Shown in pieces: positions 7,219 to 15,117 of a stretch of DNA of 64,000 nucleotides. Positions within the stretch are counted from its first letter, which is position 1. Each line of letters opens with the position of its first letter. The position numbers and the translations under genes were made by a program. The notes beneath the pieces were generated by a model, which was not told the origin of the DNA, did no database searches, and saw nothing but the letters and a program-made list of their open reading frames with translations. The stretch is from the NCBI GenBank assembly GCA_964503125.1, contig CAZCZE010000011.1, positions 62,001 through 126,000 on the forward strand. The letters run 5' to 3'. This DNA is from FEN-1219 sp964503125. GTDB taxonomy: Bacteria; Pseudomonadota; Gammaproteobacteria; Steroidobacterales; Rariloculaceae.

Positions 7219-9873
7219 ATGAAGCGAATGTTGGTGAATGCAACTCAGCGGGAAGAGTTGCGCGTGGCCATGGTGGATGGCCAAAAACTCTATGATCTCG
7301 ACATAGAGGTACCGTCCAGAGAACAGCGCAAGTCGAACATCTACAAAGGCCGCATCACTCGAGTCGAGCAAAGTCTCGAGGCCTGTTTCGTAGATTTCGG
7401 CGTCCAGCGGCACGGGTTCCTGCCGCTCAAAGAAATCTCCAACGAGTACTTCGTCAAGCAGCCGGAGCCTAACGAGCGCGTCCAGATCCGTGAGCTCTTG
7501 CGCGAAGGCCAGGAAATCGTCGTCCAGGTCGACAAGGAAGAACGCGGCACGAAGGGTGCCGCGCTCACGACCTTCATCAGCCTCGCCGGCCGTTTCATCG
7601 TGCTCATGCCTAACAACCCCGGCGCGGGGGGCGTCTCGCGCCGCATCCAGGGCGAGGAGCGCGACACGGTGCGCCAGTCGCTCGACGACCTCGAGGTGCC
7701 GGGCGGCATGGGCTGCATCGTGCGCACGGCCGGCATCGGCCGCAGCACCGAGGAGCTGCGCTGGGACCTCGAGTACCTGCTGCGCGTCTGGGAGGCCATC
7801 AAGCAAGTCGTCGTCACGCGCCCCGCCCCGTTCCTGATCTACCAGGAAGGCAACGCGATCGTGCGCGCGCTGCGCGACTACTTCTCGAACGATATCGGCG
7901 AGATCTTGATCGACAGCCCGAGCGTCCATCAGGATGCGCTCGAGTTCATGGAGCGCGTGCTGCCGCAGAGCATCAAGAAGCTCAAGCTCTACGATGACGT
8001 CACCGTACCGCTGTTCACGCGGTATCAGATCGAGAGCCAAATCGAGTCGGCTTACAACCACAAGGTGCAGCTGCCTTCGGGCGGCAGCATCGTCATCGAC
8101 CGCACGGAAGCGCTCACGACCATCGACATCAACTCGGCGCGCTCGACGAAGGGCGAAGATATCGAGGAGACGGCGCTCAACACGAACGTCGAGGCGGCCG
8201 ACGAGATCGGCCGGCAACTGCGGATTCGCGACTTGGGCGGCCTCGTCGTCGTCGACTTCATCGACATGGGCCCGCAACGCAACCAACGCGAGGTCGAGGA
8301 TCGTTTGCGAGCCGCCGTGCGACACGATCGTGCGCGCATCCAGATCGGCAAGATCTCGCGCTTCGGCCTCCTCGAGTTGTCGCGGCAACGGCTGCGACCG
8401 TCCCTCGAAGAATCGACGCAGTCGATCTGCCCGCGTTGCAACGGCGCCGGCAACATCCGCAGCGTCGAATCGCTCGCGCTCGCGATCCTGAGGCTCGTCG
8501 GCGAGGAAGCCCGTAAAGAGCGCACGGCTAAGGTCATCGCACAGCTACCGATGGACGTCGCCAACTACGTGCTCAACGAGAAGCGCGATTGGGTGCAGAC
8601 GATCAAAGAGGCGAACGGCGTGAACGTCGTGCTGCTCGGCAACCCCGACCTCGAGACGCCGAACTACACGCTGCGCCGCGTCCGCGACGACGAGGTCGCG
8701 CTGCCCGAGAACGCCGGCACGAGCTACAAGCTCGTCGCGCCGAAGCCGGACCCTTCCGTCGCGTACGAAGAGATCAAGCGCCAACCGAAGACCGAGGAAG
8801 CCGCGGTTTCGAACGTGCTGCCGAGCACGCCCGCGCCGACGCCGGCGCCCCCGCCGCCTCCGGTCGAGGCACCCGTGCAAGCGGCGCCCGCGCAGCCCGG
8901 GATCTTTACGCGCTTGTGGGCGTTCCTGTTCGGCAGCGGCGGCCCGGCGGAAGCGCCGCCGAAGAGCTTAGGACCGGTTGACCGCCAGCGACAGATGCGC
9001 CCCCGCGATCACAATCGGGATCGCGATCGCGACCGGGACCGCGACCACCGCGGCCGCGGCGAGCATCGCCGCGATCATCATCGTGACCGCGACCGCAACG
9101 CCGCGCGCGGGCGAGATCGAGATCGTGACCACCGCGACCGAGAGCGAGAGCGTGATCGCGGTAGAGACCCGCGGCCCCAGGGCGACGCGATGCAGCAGCG
9201 GCCGCCGCGCGGCCCCGAGCCAAACGCGGGCCAGGCGCCGGCACACCAGGGCCAGGGTCCAGGTCAGGGTCCAGGTCAGGGTCCAGGCCAGGGTCCAGGC
9301 CAGGGTCCAGGTCAGGGTCCAGGTCAGGGTCAGGGTCAGGGTCAGGGCCAGGGTCCACAGCAGCAGCAGCACGGCGGTCGCGGCGCACGCCGTTCGCGCA
9401 ACCGCCGCGGCGGGCAGCGCGGCGACCATGGGCAGCCACGTCACCAGAACGCCGGCGCGAACGGTGGGCAACAACCGCCGGTCGTCGAGCCCAGCGCCGC
9501 GCCCGACGCGCAGGCCGCCCCGCCAGAGGCGAGTCAGAGTCATGCCGAGCCGCAGGCGTATCCGGCCGAGACGCGGCACGAAGACACGGCGCGCGCTCCC
9601 GAGCAGGAGTTCCGACCACAAGAGTTCCGCGAGCCCGAGTCGCGCGAGCCCGAGTCGCGCGAGCGTGAGTTTCGAGAAGAGACTCGAGGACCCGAGTTCC
9701 GGGCGGAGGTGCCGCTTGCACCCGAGCCGCCGGTCGAGCGCTTCGAGCCGCCGCCGCGCGACACCTGGTCGCCGCCGCCCGAGGAGCCGCGCCGACGCGA
9801 CGAGCTCCGCGAGCCCGCGGAACCTGCCGGCGAGTCACCGGGCGCCGATCCCGACGACCGGCGCCCGAACTAG
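7219..9873 (+). CDS. rne: Ribonuclease E
   Basis: Essential endoribonuclease and degradosome scaffold. 884 aa from the ATG at 7219 (a TTG 15 bases upstream is also open). The N-terminal half has the S1 domain (about 37-120), catalytic Asp303 in TTIDINSA and Asp346 in VVVDFIDM, and the Zn-link Cys404/Cys407 in CPRCNGAG, all at the same numbers as E. coli. After about residue 500 comes a disordered tail: a proline linker, an amphipathic stretch (FTRLWAFLFG) that could bind membrane, Arg-Asp repeats, a GQGPGQGP tract encoded by a 12-bp tandem repeat, RGG-like segments and Glu/Arg repeats. Recognised degradosome-binding sites are not evident. It overlaps the phosphatase gene on the other strand by 4 bp. 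Confidence 0.97.
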   Translation: MKRMLVNATQREELRVAMVDGQKLYDLDIEVPSREQRKSNIYKGRITRVEQSLEACFVDFGVQRHGFLPLKEISNEYFVKQPEPNERVQIRELLREGQEIVVQVDKEERGTKGAALTTFISLAGRFIVLMPNNPGAGGVSRRIQGEERDTVRQSLDDLEVPGGMGCIVRTAGIGRSTEELRWDLEYLLRVWEAIKQVVVTRPAPFLIYQEGNAIVRALRDYFSNDIGEILIDSPSVHQDALEFMERVLPQSIKKLKLYDDVTVPLFTRYQIESQIESAYNHKVQLPSGGSIVIDRTEALTTIDINSARSTKGEDIEETALNTNVEAADEIGRQLRIRDLGGLVVVDFIDMGPQRNQREVEDRLRAAVRHDRARIQIGKISRFGLLELSRQRLRPSLEESTQSICPRCNGAGNIRSVESLALAILRLVGEEARKERTAKVIAQLPMDVANYVLNEKRDWVQTIKEANGVNVVLLGNPDLETPNYTLRRVRDDEVALPENAGTSYKLVAPKPDPSVAYEEIKRQPKTEEAAVSNVLPSTPAPTPAPPPPPVEAPVQAAPAQPGIFTRLWAFLFGSGGPAEAPPKSLGPVDRQRQMRPRDHNRDRDRDRDRDHRGRGEHRRDHHRDRDRNAARGRDRDRDHRDRERERDRGRDPRPQGDAMQQRPPRGPEPNAGQAPAHQGQGPGQGPGQGPGQGPGQGPGQGPGQGQGQGQGQGPQQQQHGGRGARRSRNRRGGQRGDHGQPRHQNAGANGGQQPPVVEPSAAPDAQAAPPEASQSHAEPQAYPAETRHEDTARAPEQEFRPQEFREPESREPESREREFREETRGPEFRAEVPLAPEPPVERFEPPPRDTWSPPPEEPRRRDELREPAEPAGESPGADPDDRRPN
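9253..9354 (+). repeat. 12-bp tandem repeat inside rne
   Basis: Six copies of CAGGGTCCAGG(T/C) at 9253-9324, followed by five 6-bp CAGGG(T/C) units and a CAG run. It encodes the QGPGQGP tract of the RNase E tail. The copies are almost identical at DNA level, so the number of copies probably varies between strains. Confidence 0.9.
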
Positions 9874-10445
9874 TCCGCCGGCTGGCGCGGCCGCGCCGGG
9901 GACGGTGTCCCGCGCAGGTGCTCGATGAGGCCCGCCGCGGCGTCCTCCACCAAGTCGAGCACGTGCTCGAAGCCCGTGCTGCCGCCATAGTACGGGTCGG
10001 GCACGTCGTCCCGCTCGAGGTGCGGCGCGAACTCGAGGAAGAGACGGACTCGGGCTCGATACTCGACCGGGCAGGCCTCGAGCAGGAACGCGTGGTTCTG
10101 CCCGTCCATCGCGAGCACGAGCTCGAAGTGCTCGAAGTCGGCGAGGGTCACTTGGCGCGCCCGCAGCCCCTTGAGATCCACGCCACGGCGCTCGGCCGCG
10201 CGGCACGCGCGCATGTCGGGCGGATCGCCCGTGTGATAGCCGTGCGTCCCGGCCGAATCGACTTGCACGTCGAGCTCGGGTGCGCGCTCGGCCAACAATT
10301 TCTTGAGCACGCCTTCGGCCGTCGGCGAGCGGCAGATGTTGCCCATGCAAACGAACAAGACGCGCCGCTCAGCGAGGCGCTCGGGCGCCTTGACGCCCAC
10401 CGCACGCGCGGCCGATCGTTTGAGGTTGGCGAGAAACTCCTTCAT
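9870..10445 (-). CDS. Low-molecular-weight protein-tyrosine phosphatase
   Basis: Cytoplasmic phosphatase of 191 aa. The P-loop CMGNICRS (Cys33-x5-Arg39) is present, with the downstream Asp in DVPDPYYGG acting as general acid. The first 25 residues are an extension before the usual start of the fold. The gene lies 4 bp after kdsB in the LPS operon. Family members dephosphorylate tyrosine kinases of capsule export or arsenate; no such partner is nearby, so the substrate is unknown. Confidence 0.9.
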   Translation of the reverse strand: MKEFLANLKRSAARAVGVKAPERLAERRVLFVCMGNICRSPTAEGVLKKLLAERAPELDVQVDSAGTHGYHTGDPPDMRACRAAERRGVDLKGLRARQVTLADFEHFELVLAMDGQNHAFLLEACPVEYRARVRLFLEFAPHLERDDVPDPYYGGSTGFEHVLDLVEDAAAGLIEHLRGTPSPARPRQPAD

Positions 10446-10449
10446 TGGC

Positions 10450-11205
10450 CTACGCGACGGTTCGCGGCGAGCGCTCGAGGTAACGGCGGATCTTCGCGAG
10501 ATCTTCCTCGGTGTCGACGTGCGGCGACGGCGGCTCCGCCGCGTTCGCGACGACGATCTTGAGGCCGAGCCACAACGCGCGTAGCTGCTCGAGCCGCTCG
10601 ATTTCCTCGAGCGCGCACGGCGGCGCGGCGCTGATCGTCTTCAAGCTGTCGACGCGATAGGCGTACAACCCGATGTGACGTCGCGCGGCGGGCTGGCCGC
10701 CGTCGCGTGGCCACGGAATCGGCGCGCGGCTGAAATAGAGCGCCCAACCGTCCTTGTCGATCACGACCTTGACGAAATTCGGATCCTGAAACTCGGCGTC
10801 GGACTCGAGCGGCGCCGTCAACGTCGCGATCGCGGCCTGCGGGCGCCAACCGAGCAGCCGCGCGGTCTGCGCGATGCAGAGCGGCGAGATCAGGGGCTCG
10901 TCCCCCTGCACGTTGACGACGATTTGCTCGTCCGCCCACGTGAACCGCCGCGCGAGCTCGGCGATGCGGTCCGTGCCGCTCGCGTGCTCCGTGGACGTGA
11001 GCTCGGCGCGCGCGCCGAACTTGCGGCACGCCGCGACGATGCGTTCGTCGTCGGTGGCGACGATGACCTCGCTCGCGCCGCTCTGCACGGTCTGCCGGTA
11101 CACCCATTCGATCAAGGGCTTGCCCGCGATGTCCTTGAGCGGCTTGCCGGGCAGGCGCGTCGAGGCGTACCGCGACGGGATCACCGCGATGAACCCCGTG
11201 GTCAT
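10450..11205 (-). CDS. kdsB: 3-deoxy-manno-octulosonate cytidylyltransferase
   Basis: Activates Kdo with CTP to give CMP-Kdo for LPS inner core. 251 aa. Nucleotidyltransferase fold with the N-terminal IPSRYASTRLPGKPL loop, a TDRIAE segment, and VNVQGDEPLI with the metal-binding Asp. The ATG at 11205 overlaps the lpxK stop as ATGA, so the two are coupled. Confidence 0.97.
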   Translation of the reverse strand: MTTGFIAVIPSRYASTRLPGKPLKDIAGKPLIEWVYRQTVQSGASEVIVATDDERIVAACRKFGARAELTSTEHASGTDRIAELARRFTWADEQIVVNVQGDEPLISPLCIAQTARLLGWRPQAAIATLTAPLESDAEFQDPNFVKVVIDKDGWALYFSRAPIPWPRDGGQPAARRHIGLYAYRVDSLKTISAAPPCALEEIERLEQLRALWLGLKIVVANAAEPPSPHVDTEEDLAKIRRYLERSPRTVA

Positions 11206-12212
11206 GCGCGGACTCCGAGATCGCGCAGCAGGAGCCGCATGAGACGCGCCGTCATGTCCGCATCGAGCTGCAGATCGACCACCACGCACCAAACCCCGTC
11301 GAGCGCCAAACGCTCGCATTTTACGGCGTCCTTCTCCGTGATGAGCACGGCGCCCGGCTCGTCGAACGTGAGATCCTTCTCGCCGATGTCGGCATGGTCC
11401 TCGAGCGGATGGGCAATGACGTCGAGGTCCGCGTCCTCGAGCAAATCGAAGAACCGCTGCGGATTGCCGATGCCCGCGACGGCGTGCACCTGGTCGGCGC
11501 GAAACGACCCGAGCGTGCGCGTGGACTTGTCCTTGAGGTTGTAGACCTTCGTGACGACGGCCTGCGCGCGAAACACGCCCGCGTGTCCCCACGTGCCGCC
11601 GTTGACGACGATGGCATCGACCTCCTGTAGCCGCGCCGCAGGCTCGCGCAACGGCCCGGCGGGCAAACAGAGCTCGTTGCCCATGCCGCGCACGCCGTCG
11701 ACGACGGCGATCTCGAAGCGGCGCGCGAGGCGATAGTGCTGCAAGCCGTCGTCCGAGAGCACGACGTCGACGCGCGTGTTCTTGACGAGCGCCGCGACGC
11801 ACGCGACGCGATCGGGGCCTGCGACGACGGGACAGCCCGTGCGGCGCGCGAGCAGCACGGGCTCGTCGCCGACCTGGTAAGGGTCGCTGTCGGCGGTCAC
11901 CGGTTGCGGCCACTGTGTGCCCTTGCCGCGGTAGCCGCGCGTCACGATGCCGACGCGCCGGCCGCGTTGCCTGAGCTGATCCGCGAGCCAAATGACGAAC
12001 GGCGTCTTGCCGGTGCCGCCGACGCTCACGTTGCCGACCACGATCACCGGGACGGAAGCCTCGACGGCCTGCCGCCAACCGCGCGCATAGGCCACGCGCC
12101 GCAGCCGCACGAGCGCGAGGTAGAGCAGCGAGACGGGCCAGAGCACCCAGCGCACGGGGTTGCGGCCGTACCAGACACTGCTCAAGAACCGCGCGACTGA
12201 GGGTGCGGGCAC
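11202..12212 (-). CDS. lpxK: Tetraacyldisaccharide 4'-kinase
   Basis: Phosphorylates the lipid A disaccharide at the 4' position in the inner membrane. Walker A is VGNVSVGGTGKTP and the later motif is SDDGLQHYRLARR. A membrane-associated N-terminal helix precedes it (VRWVLWPVSLLYLALVRL). I prefer the GTG at 12212, just after the msbA stop and giving 336 aa, close to E. coli LpxK (328). The ATG at 12266 would overlap msbA by 49 bases. The msbA-lpxK-kdsB order is the common gammaproteobacterial one. Confidence 0.94.
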   Translation of the reverse strand: MPAPSVARFLSSVWYGRNPVRWVLWPVSLLYLALVRLRRVAYARGWRQAVEASVPVIVVGNVSVGGTGKTPFVIWLADQLRQRGRRVGIVTRGYRGKGTQWPQPVTADSDPYQVGDEPVLLARRTGCPVVAGPDRVACVAALVKNTRVDVVLSDDGLQHYRLARRFEIAVVDGVRGMGNELCLPAGPLREPAARLQEVDAIVVNGGTWGHAGVFRAQAVVTKVYNLKDKSTRTLGSFRADQVHAVAGIGNPQRFFDLLEDADLDVIAHPLEDHADIGEKDLTFDEPGAVLITEKDAVKCERLALDGVWCVVVDLQLDADMTARLMRLLLRDLGVRA

Positions 12213-12217
12213 GCTCG

Positions 12218-13951
12218 TCAACCTGCGAACTGCATGCGATACAACGACGAATAGTAGCCGCCGCACGCCAAAAGTTGCGCGTGCGTGCCGGTCTCGACGA
12301 TCTCGCCCGCACGCAGCACGACGATACGATCGGCGCTCTCGATGGTCGACAGCCGATGGGCGATGACGAGCGTCGTGCGTCCGCGCATGAGCCCGGTCAA
12401 CGCCGCTTGAATGCGACGCTCGGACTCCGTGTCGAGCGCCGAGGTCGCCTCGTCGAGAATGAGCACGGGCGCATCTTTGAGCAGCGCGCGCGCAATCGCA
12501 ATGCGCTGCCGCTGGCCGCCCGAGAGCAGCGCGCCGCGCTCGCCGATCCGCGTATCGAGCCCTCGCGGCAACGCCGCCGCGAACTCGGCGACGTAGGCCG
12601 CTTCGGCCGCCTTCTCGATCGCGGCGCGCGGCGCCTGCGCGAGCGCGCCGTAGGCGATGTTGTTGGCAATCGTGTCGTCGAACAGCACGACGTCCTGGCT
12701 CACGAGGCCGATCTGACGCCGCAAGTCGCGCAGCGAATAGCGGCGCACGTCCTCGCCGTCGAGCAGCACGGCGCCTTCCTGCGTGTCGTAGAAACGCGGC
12801 AGCAAGCTCACGAACGTCGATTTGCCGCTGCCCGATTGGCCGACCAGCGCGACCGTCGTACCGGCCGGGATATCCAGGCTCACATCGCGCAGCGCCGGGC
12901 CATTGCCGGCGTCATAGCGGAACGAGACTTTGGCGTACACGACGTCGCCGCGCGCGCGCGAAAGCGTCTTCGTGCCCGTGTCTGTTTCACCGGGCTGATC
13001 GAGAATCTCGAACAAACTACCGGCCGCGGCGATGCCCCGCTGGACAATCGTGTTGATGTTGATGAGGCGTTTCAGCGGCGCGAACAGCATGCCCATCGCC
13101 GCGATGAAACCGAGGAACGACGACGCATCGAGGTCGGAGAAGGAAAAATACATGACGGCCGCGACGCCGAGCGCGACGGCGTACTGCGTGAGACCCTCGC
13201 CGAACGCGTGCACTGCAACGAGACGGACGTGCAAGCGGAAGTTGCGCGCGTTGACGTCGTGGAATTGCTTGCGCTCCTGCTCCTGACCTTCGAACACCTT
13301 GACGACGCGATGGCCGTGCAAGGACTGCTCGGTGAGCTTCGTGACGTCGCCCATCGAATGCTGAATTCGCGCGCTATAGCGGCGCAAGGCGCGGCTCATG
13401 GCGCCGACCACGAGCGCGATGACCGGGCCGACGACGCCGATGAGCAACGTCAACCGCGGGCTCATGCCTACCATCACCGCGAGCAAAAAGAGGATCGCGA
13501 TCGTGTCGCGGAGCACGATCACGATGGCCGTCGAGATGGCCTCGGCCACCTGCTCCGTGTTGTACGTGAGCCTCGAGATCAGCACGCCCGAGGATCCTTG
13601 ATCAAAGTACCGCGCCGGCAAGGCCAAGTAGTGCCCGAACACTTCGCCGCGCAGATCGCGGATCACCGATCGACCGATCCAGGCCAGGCCGTACACCATG
13701 AGGAAATCCATGGCGCTGCGAATCGGAAACAGGATTGCGATGGCCAGCGGAATCTGCCAGGCGCTCTCGGCATTCAGCACGACGTCCCGCAGAGCGTCGA
13801 CCCACTGGGCCAACAACAACGGCACGAACGTCCCGAGCAACGCGTAGATAGTGGCCGGCACGATGGCCGCCGCCACGAGGAGCCGATGCGGGCGTAGATA
13901 ACCCAGCAGCCGTCGATAGACCGAGGCGGCGTTCTGCGCGCTGCCCGACAT
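12218..13951 (-). CDS. msbA: Lipid A export ATP-binding/permease protein MsbA
   Basis: Homodimeric ABC flippase for core-lipid A. 577 aa: six transmembrane helices in residues 1-320, then the ATPase domain with Walker A GQSGSGKST, Q-loop LVSQDVVLF, signature LLSGGQRQRIAIARALL, Walker B PVLILDEATSALD and switch His in VIAHRLS. Immediately upstream of lpxK, the usual partner. Confidence 0.95.
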   Translation of the reverse strand: MSGSAQNAASVYRRLLGYLRPHRLLVAAAIVPATIYALLGTFVPLLLAQWVDALRDVVLNAESAWQIPLAIAILFPIRSAMDFLMVYGLAWIGRSVIRDLRGEVFGHYLALPARYFDQGSSGVLISRLTYNTEQVAEAISTAIVIVLRDTIAILFLLAVMVGMSPRLTLLIGVVGPVIALVVGAMSRALRRYSARIQHSMGDVTKLTEQSLHGHRVVKVFEGQEQERKQFHDVNARNFRLHVRLVAVHAFGEGLTQYAVALGVAAVMYFSFSDLDASSFLGFIAAMGMLFAPLKRLININTIVQRGIAAAGSLFEILDQPGETDTGTKTLSRARGDVVYAKVSFRYDAGNGPALRDVSLDIPAGTTVALVGQSGSGKSTFVSLLPRFYDTQEGAVLLDGEDVRRYSLRDLRRQIGLVSQDVVLFDDTIANNIAYGALAQAPRAAIEKAAEAAYVAEFAAALPRGLDTRIGERGALLSGGQRQRIAIARALLKDAPVLILDEATSALDTESERRIQAALTGLMRGRTTLVIAHRLSTIESADRIVVLRAGEIVETGTHAQLLACGGYYSSLYRMQFAG

Positions 13952-14001
13952 GGCTCGATCCTATGCGGAATGCGCGGCGGTCGCCCGCCACCGTTCGCGG
14001 C

Positions 14002-14433
14002 TCACTGGGTTTGGGCTTCCGGCGGTGTGACCGTGGCGATGTTGAGCCGAACGAAACCGAGCTGGCCCGCGACGTCCATCGCCGTGACCACGGACTGATG
14101 GCTCGCCGCCGCATCGGCGCGGATGAAGACGGGCATATCGCGCTTGCCGCCGGCGAGCCGCTCGATGGCCGCGCGCAGCGTGCGCCGCTCGCTGTTGACG
14201 AGCTCGCGGCCGTTGACGAGGTATGAGCCGGTCTTCGTGATCATGACCTCGAGCTTCTCGTCGGCCGCAGTGGCCTGCGTGTCGACCTCGGCCTCCGGCA
14301 ACTGAAGGCTGATCTCGGTGTCGCGCAAAAAGCTCGTCGACACCATGAAGAACAGGACGAGCACGAGCAGCACGTCGACGAGCGAGATGACGTTGATCTC
14401 AGGCTCGTCTCTTGAGCGGCTTTGCAGCTTCAT
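14002..14433 (-). CDS. exbD: ExbD/TolR family energy-transducing protein
   Basis: 143 aa with one N-terminal transmembrane helix (INVISLVDVLLVLVLFFMVS). Its Asp in SLVDVLL is the proton-channel residue of the family. A periplasmic domain follows. It overlaps the exbB-like gene by 35 bases. In this msbA-lpxK context such pairs are common, and their link to a TonB partner is not shown by the window. Confidence 0.92.
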   Translation of the reverse strand: MKLQSRSRDEPEINVISLVDVLLVLVLFFMVSTSFLRDTEISLQLPEAEVDTQATAADEKLEVMITKTGSYLVNGRELVNSERRTLRAAIERLAGGKRDMPVFIRADAAASHQSVVTAMDVAGQLGFVRLNIATVTPPEAQTQ

Positions 14434-15061
14434 CGGCTACCCCAAAAACACCGGAGCGCTGCTGCTGCAGCATCACCTCGATGAAGCGGATCGATTCCTT
14501 CTCGATTTTCACGACCAGGGCATCGACGCGCCCGCGCAGATAGCGATAAGCAATCAGCGCCGGTATCGCGACGGTGAGTCCCGCGGCCGTGGTGATCAAC
14601 GCTTCCGAGATGCCGCCTGCGAGCACGGTCGGGTTGCCGACACCCTCGGTCGTGATCGCCGTGAACGAGCGGATCATGCCCGAAACGGTGCCGAGCAACC
14701 CGAGCAACGGCGAGATCGCGGCGATCGTGCCGAGCGCATTGAGATAGCGCTCGAGCTCGTGCACGACGTGGCGGCCCGCGTCCTCGATGACTTCCTTGAG
14801 CAGGTCGCGCGTCGCGTGCCGATAGGCGAGCCCGGCCGCGAGCACCTGACCCAGCGGCGAGCTCTGATGGAGCTGCTGGATGTGCTGCACGTCGAGCTGA
14901 TTGTGTTGGACCCAGTCAGAGACCTGGGTCGTGACGTTCGGCGGCAGCACGCGCTTCTCTTGCAGCGTCCACAGCCGCTCGAGAATGATCGCCACCGCCA
15001 CCACGGAGCAGGCGATGATCGGCACCATGAGCCAACCACCGGCTTGGACGATCTCGAGCAT
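14399..15061 (-). CDS. exbB: MotA/TolQ/ExbB family proton channel protein
   Basis: 220 aa from the ATG at 15061, which starts the first membrane helix (EIVQAGGWLMVPIIACSVVA). The family core is LGTIAAISPLLGLLGTVSGMI, followed by the third helix GGISEALITTAAGLTVAIPA. The longer frame to 15145 would add 28 polar residues and overlap comEC, which I reject. Forms the H+ channel complex with the downstream ExbD. Confidence 0.93.
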   Translation of the reverse strand: MLEIVQAGGWLMVPIIACSVVAVAIILERLWTLQEKRVLPPNVTTQVSDWVQHNQLDVQHIQQLHQSSPLGQVLAAGLAYRHATRDLLKEVIEDAGRHVVHELERYLNALGTIAAISPLLGLLGTVSGMIRSFTAITTEGVGNPTVLAGGISEALITTAAGLTVAIPALIAYRYLRGRVDALVVKIEKESIRFIEVMLQQQRSGVFGVADEAAKPLKRRA

Positions 15062-15117
15062 GAAGAACCTAAGGCTCCCTTGAGGTTGCCGCGAACTATA
15101 ACGCGCTGAAGCCTGAT

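Noticed and set aside
12213..12266. Upstream ATG start for lpxK
   Set aside because: It would overlap msbA by 49 bases and add residues absent from typical LpxK; the GTG at 12212 fits better, although not proven.
12203..13897. 564-codon plus-strand open frame opposite msbA
   Set aside because: Composition (Arg/His/Asp-rich) is typical of an antisense shadow; msbA on the other strand has every ABC motif.
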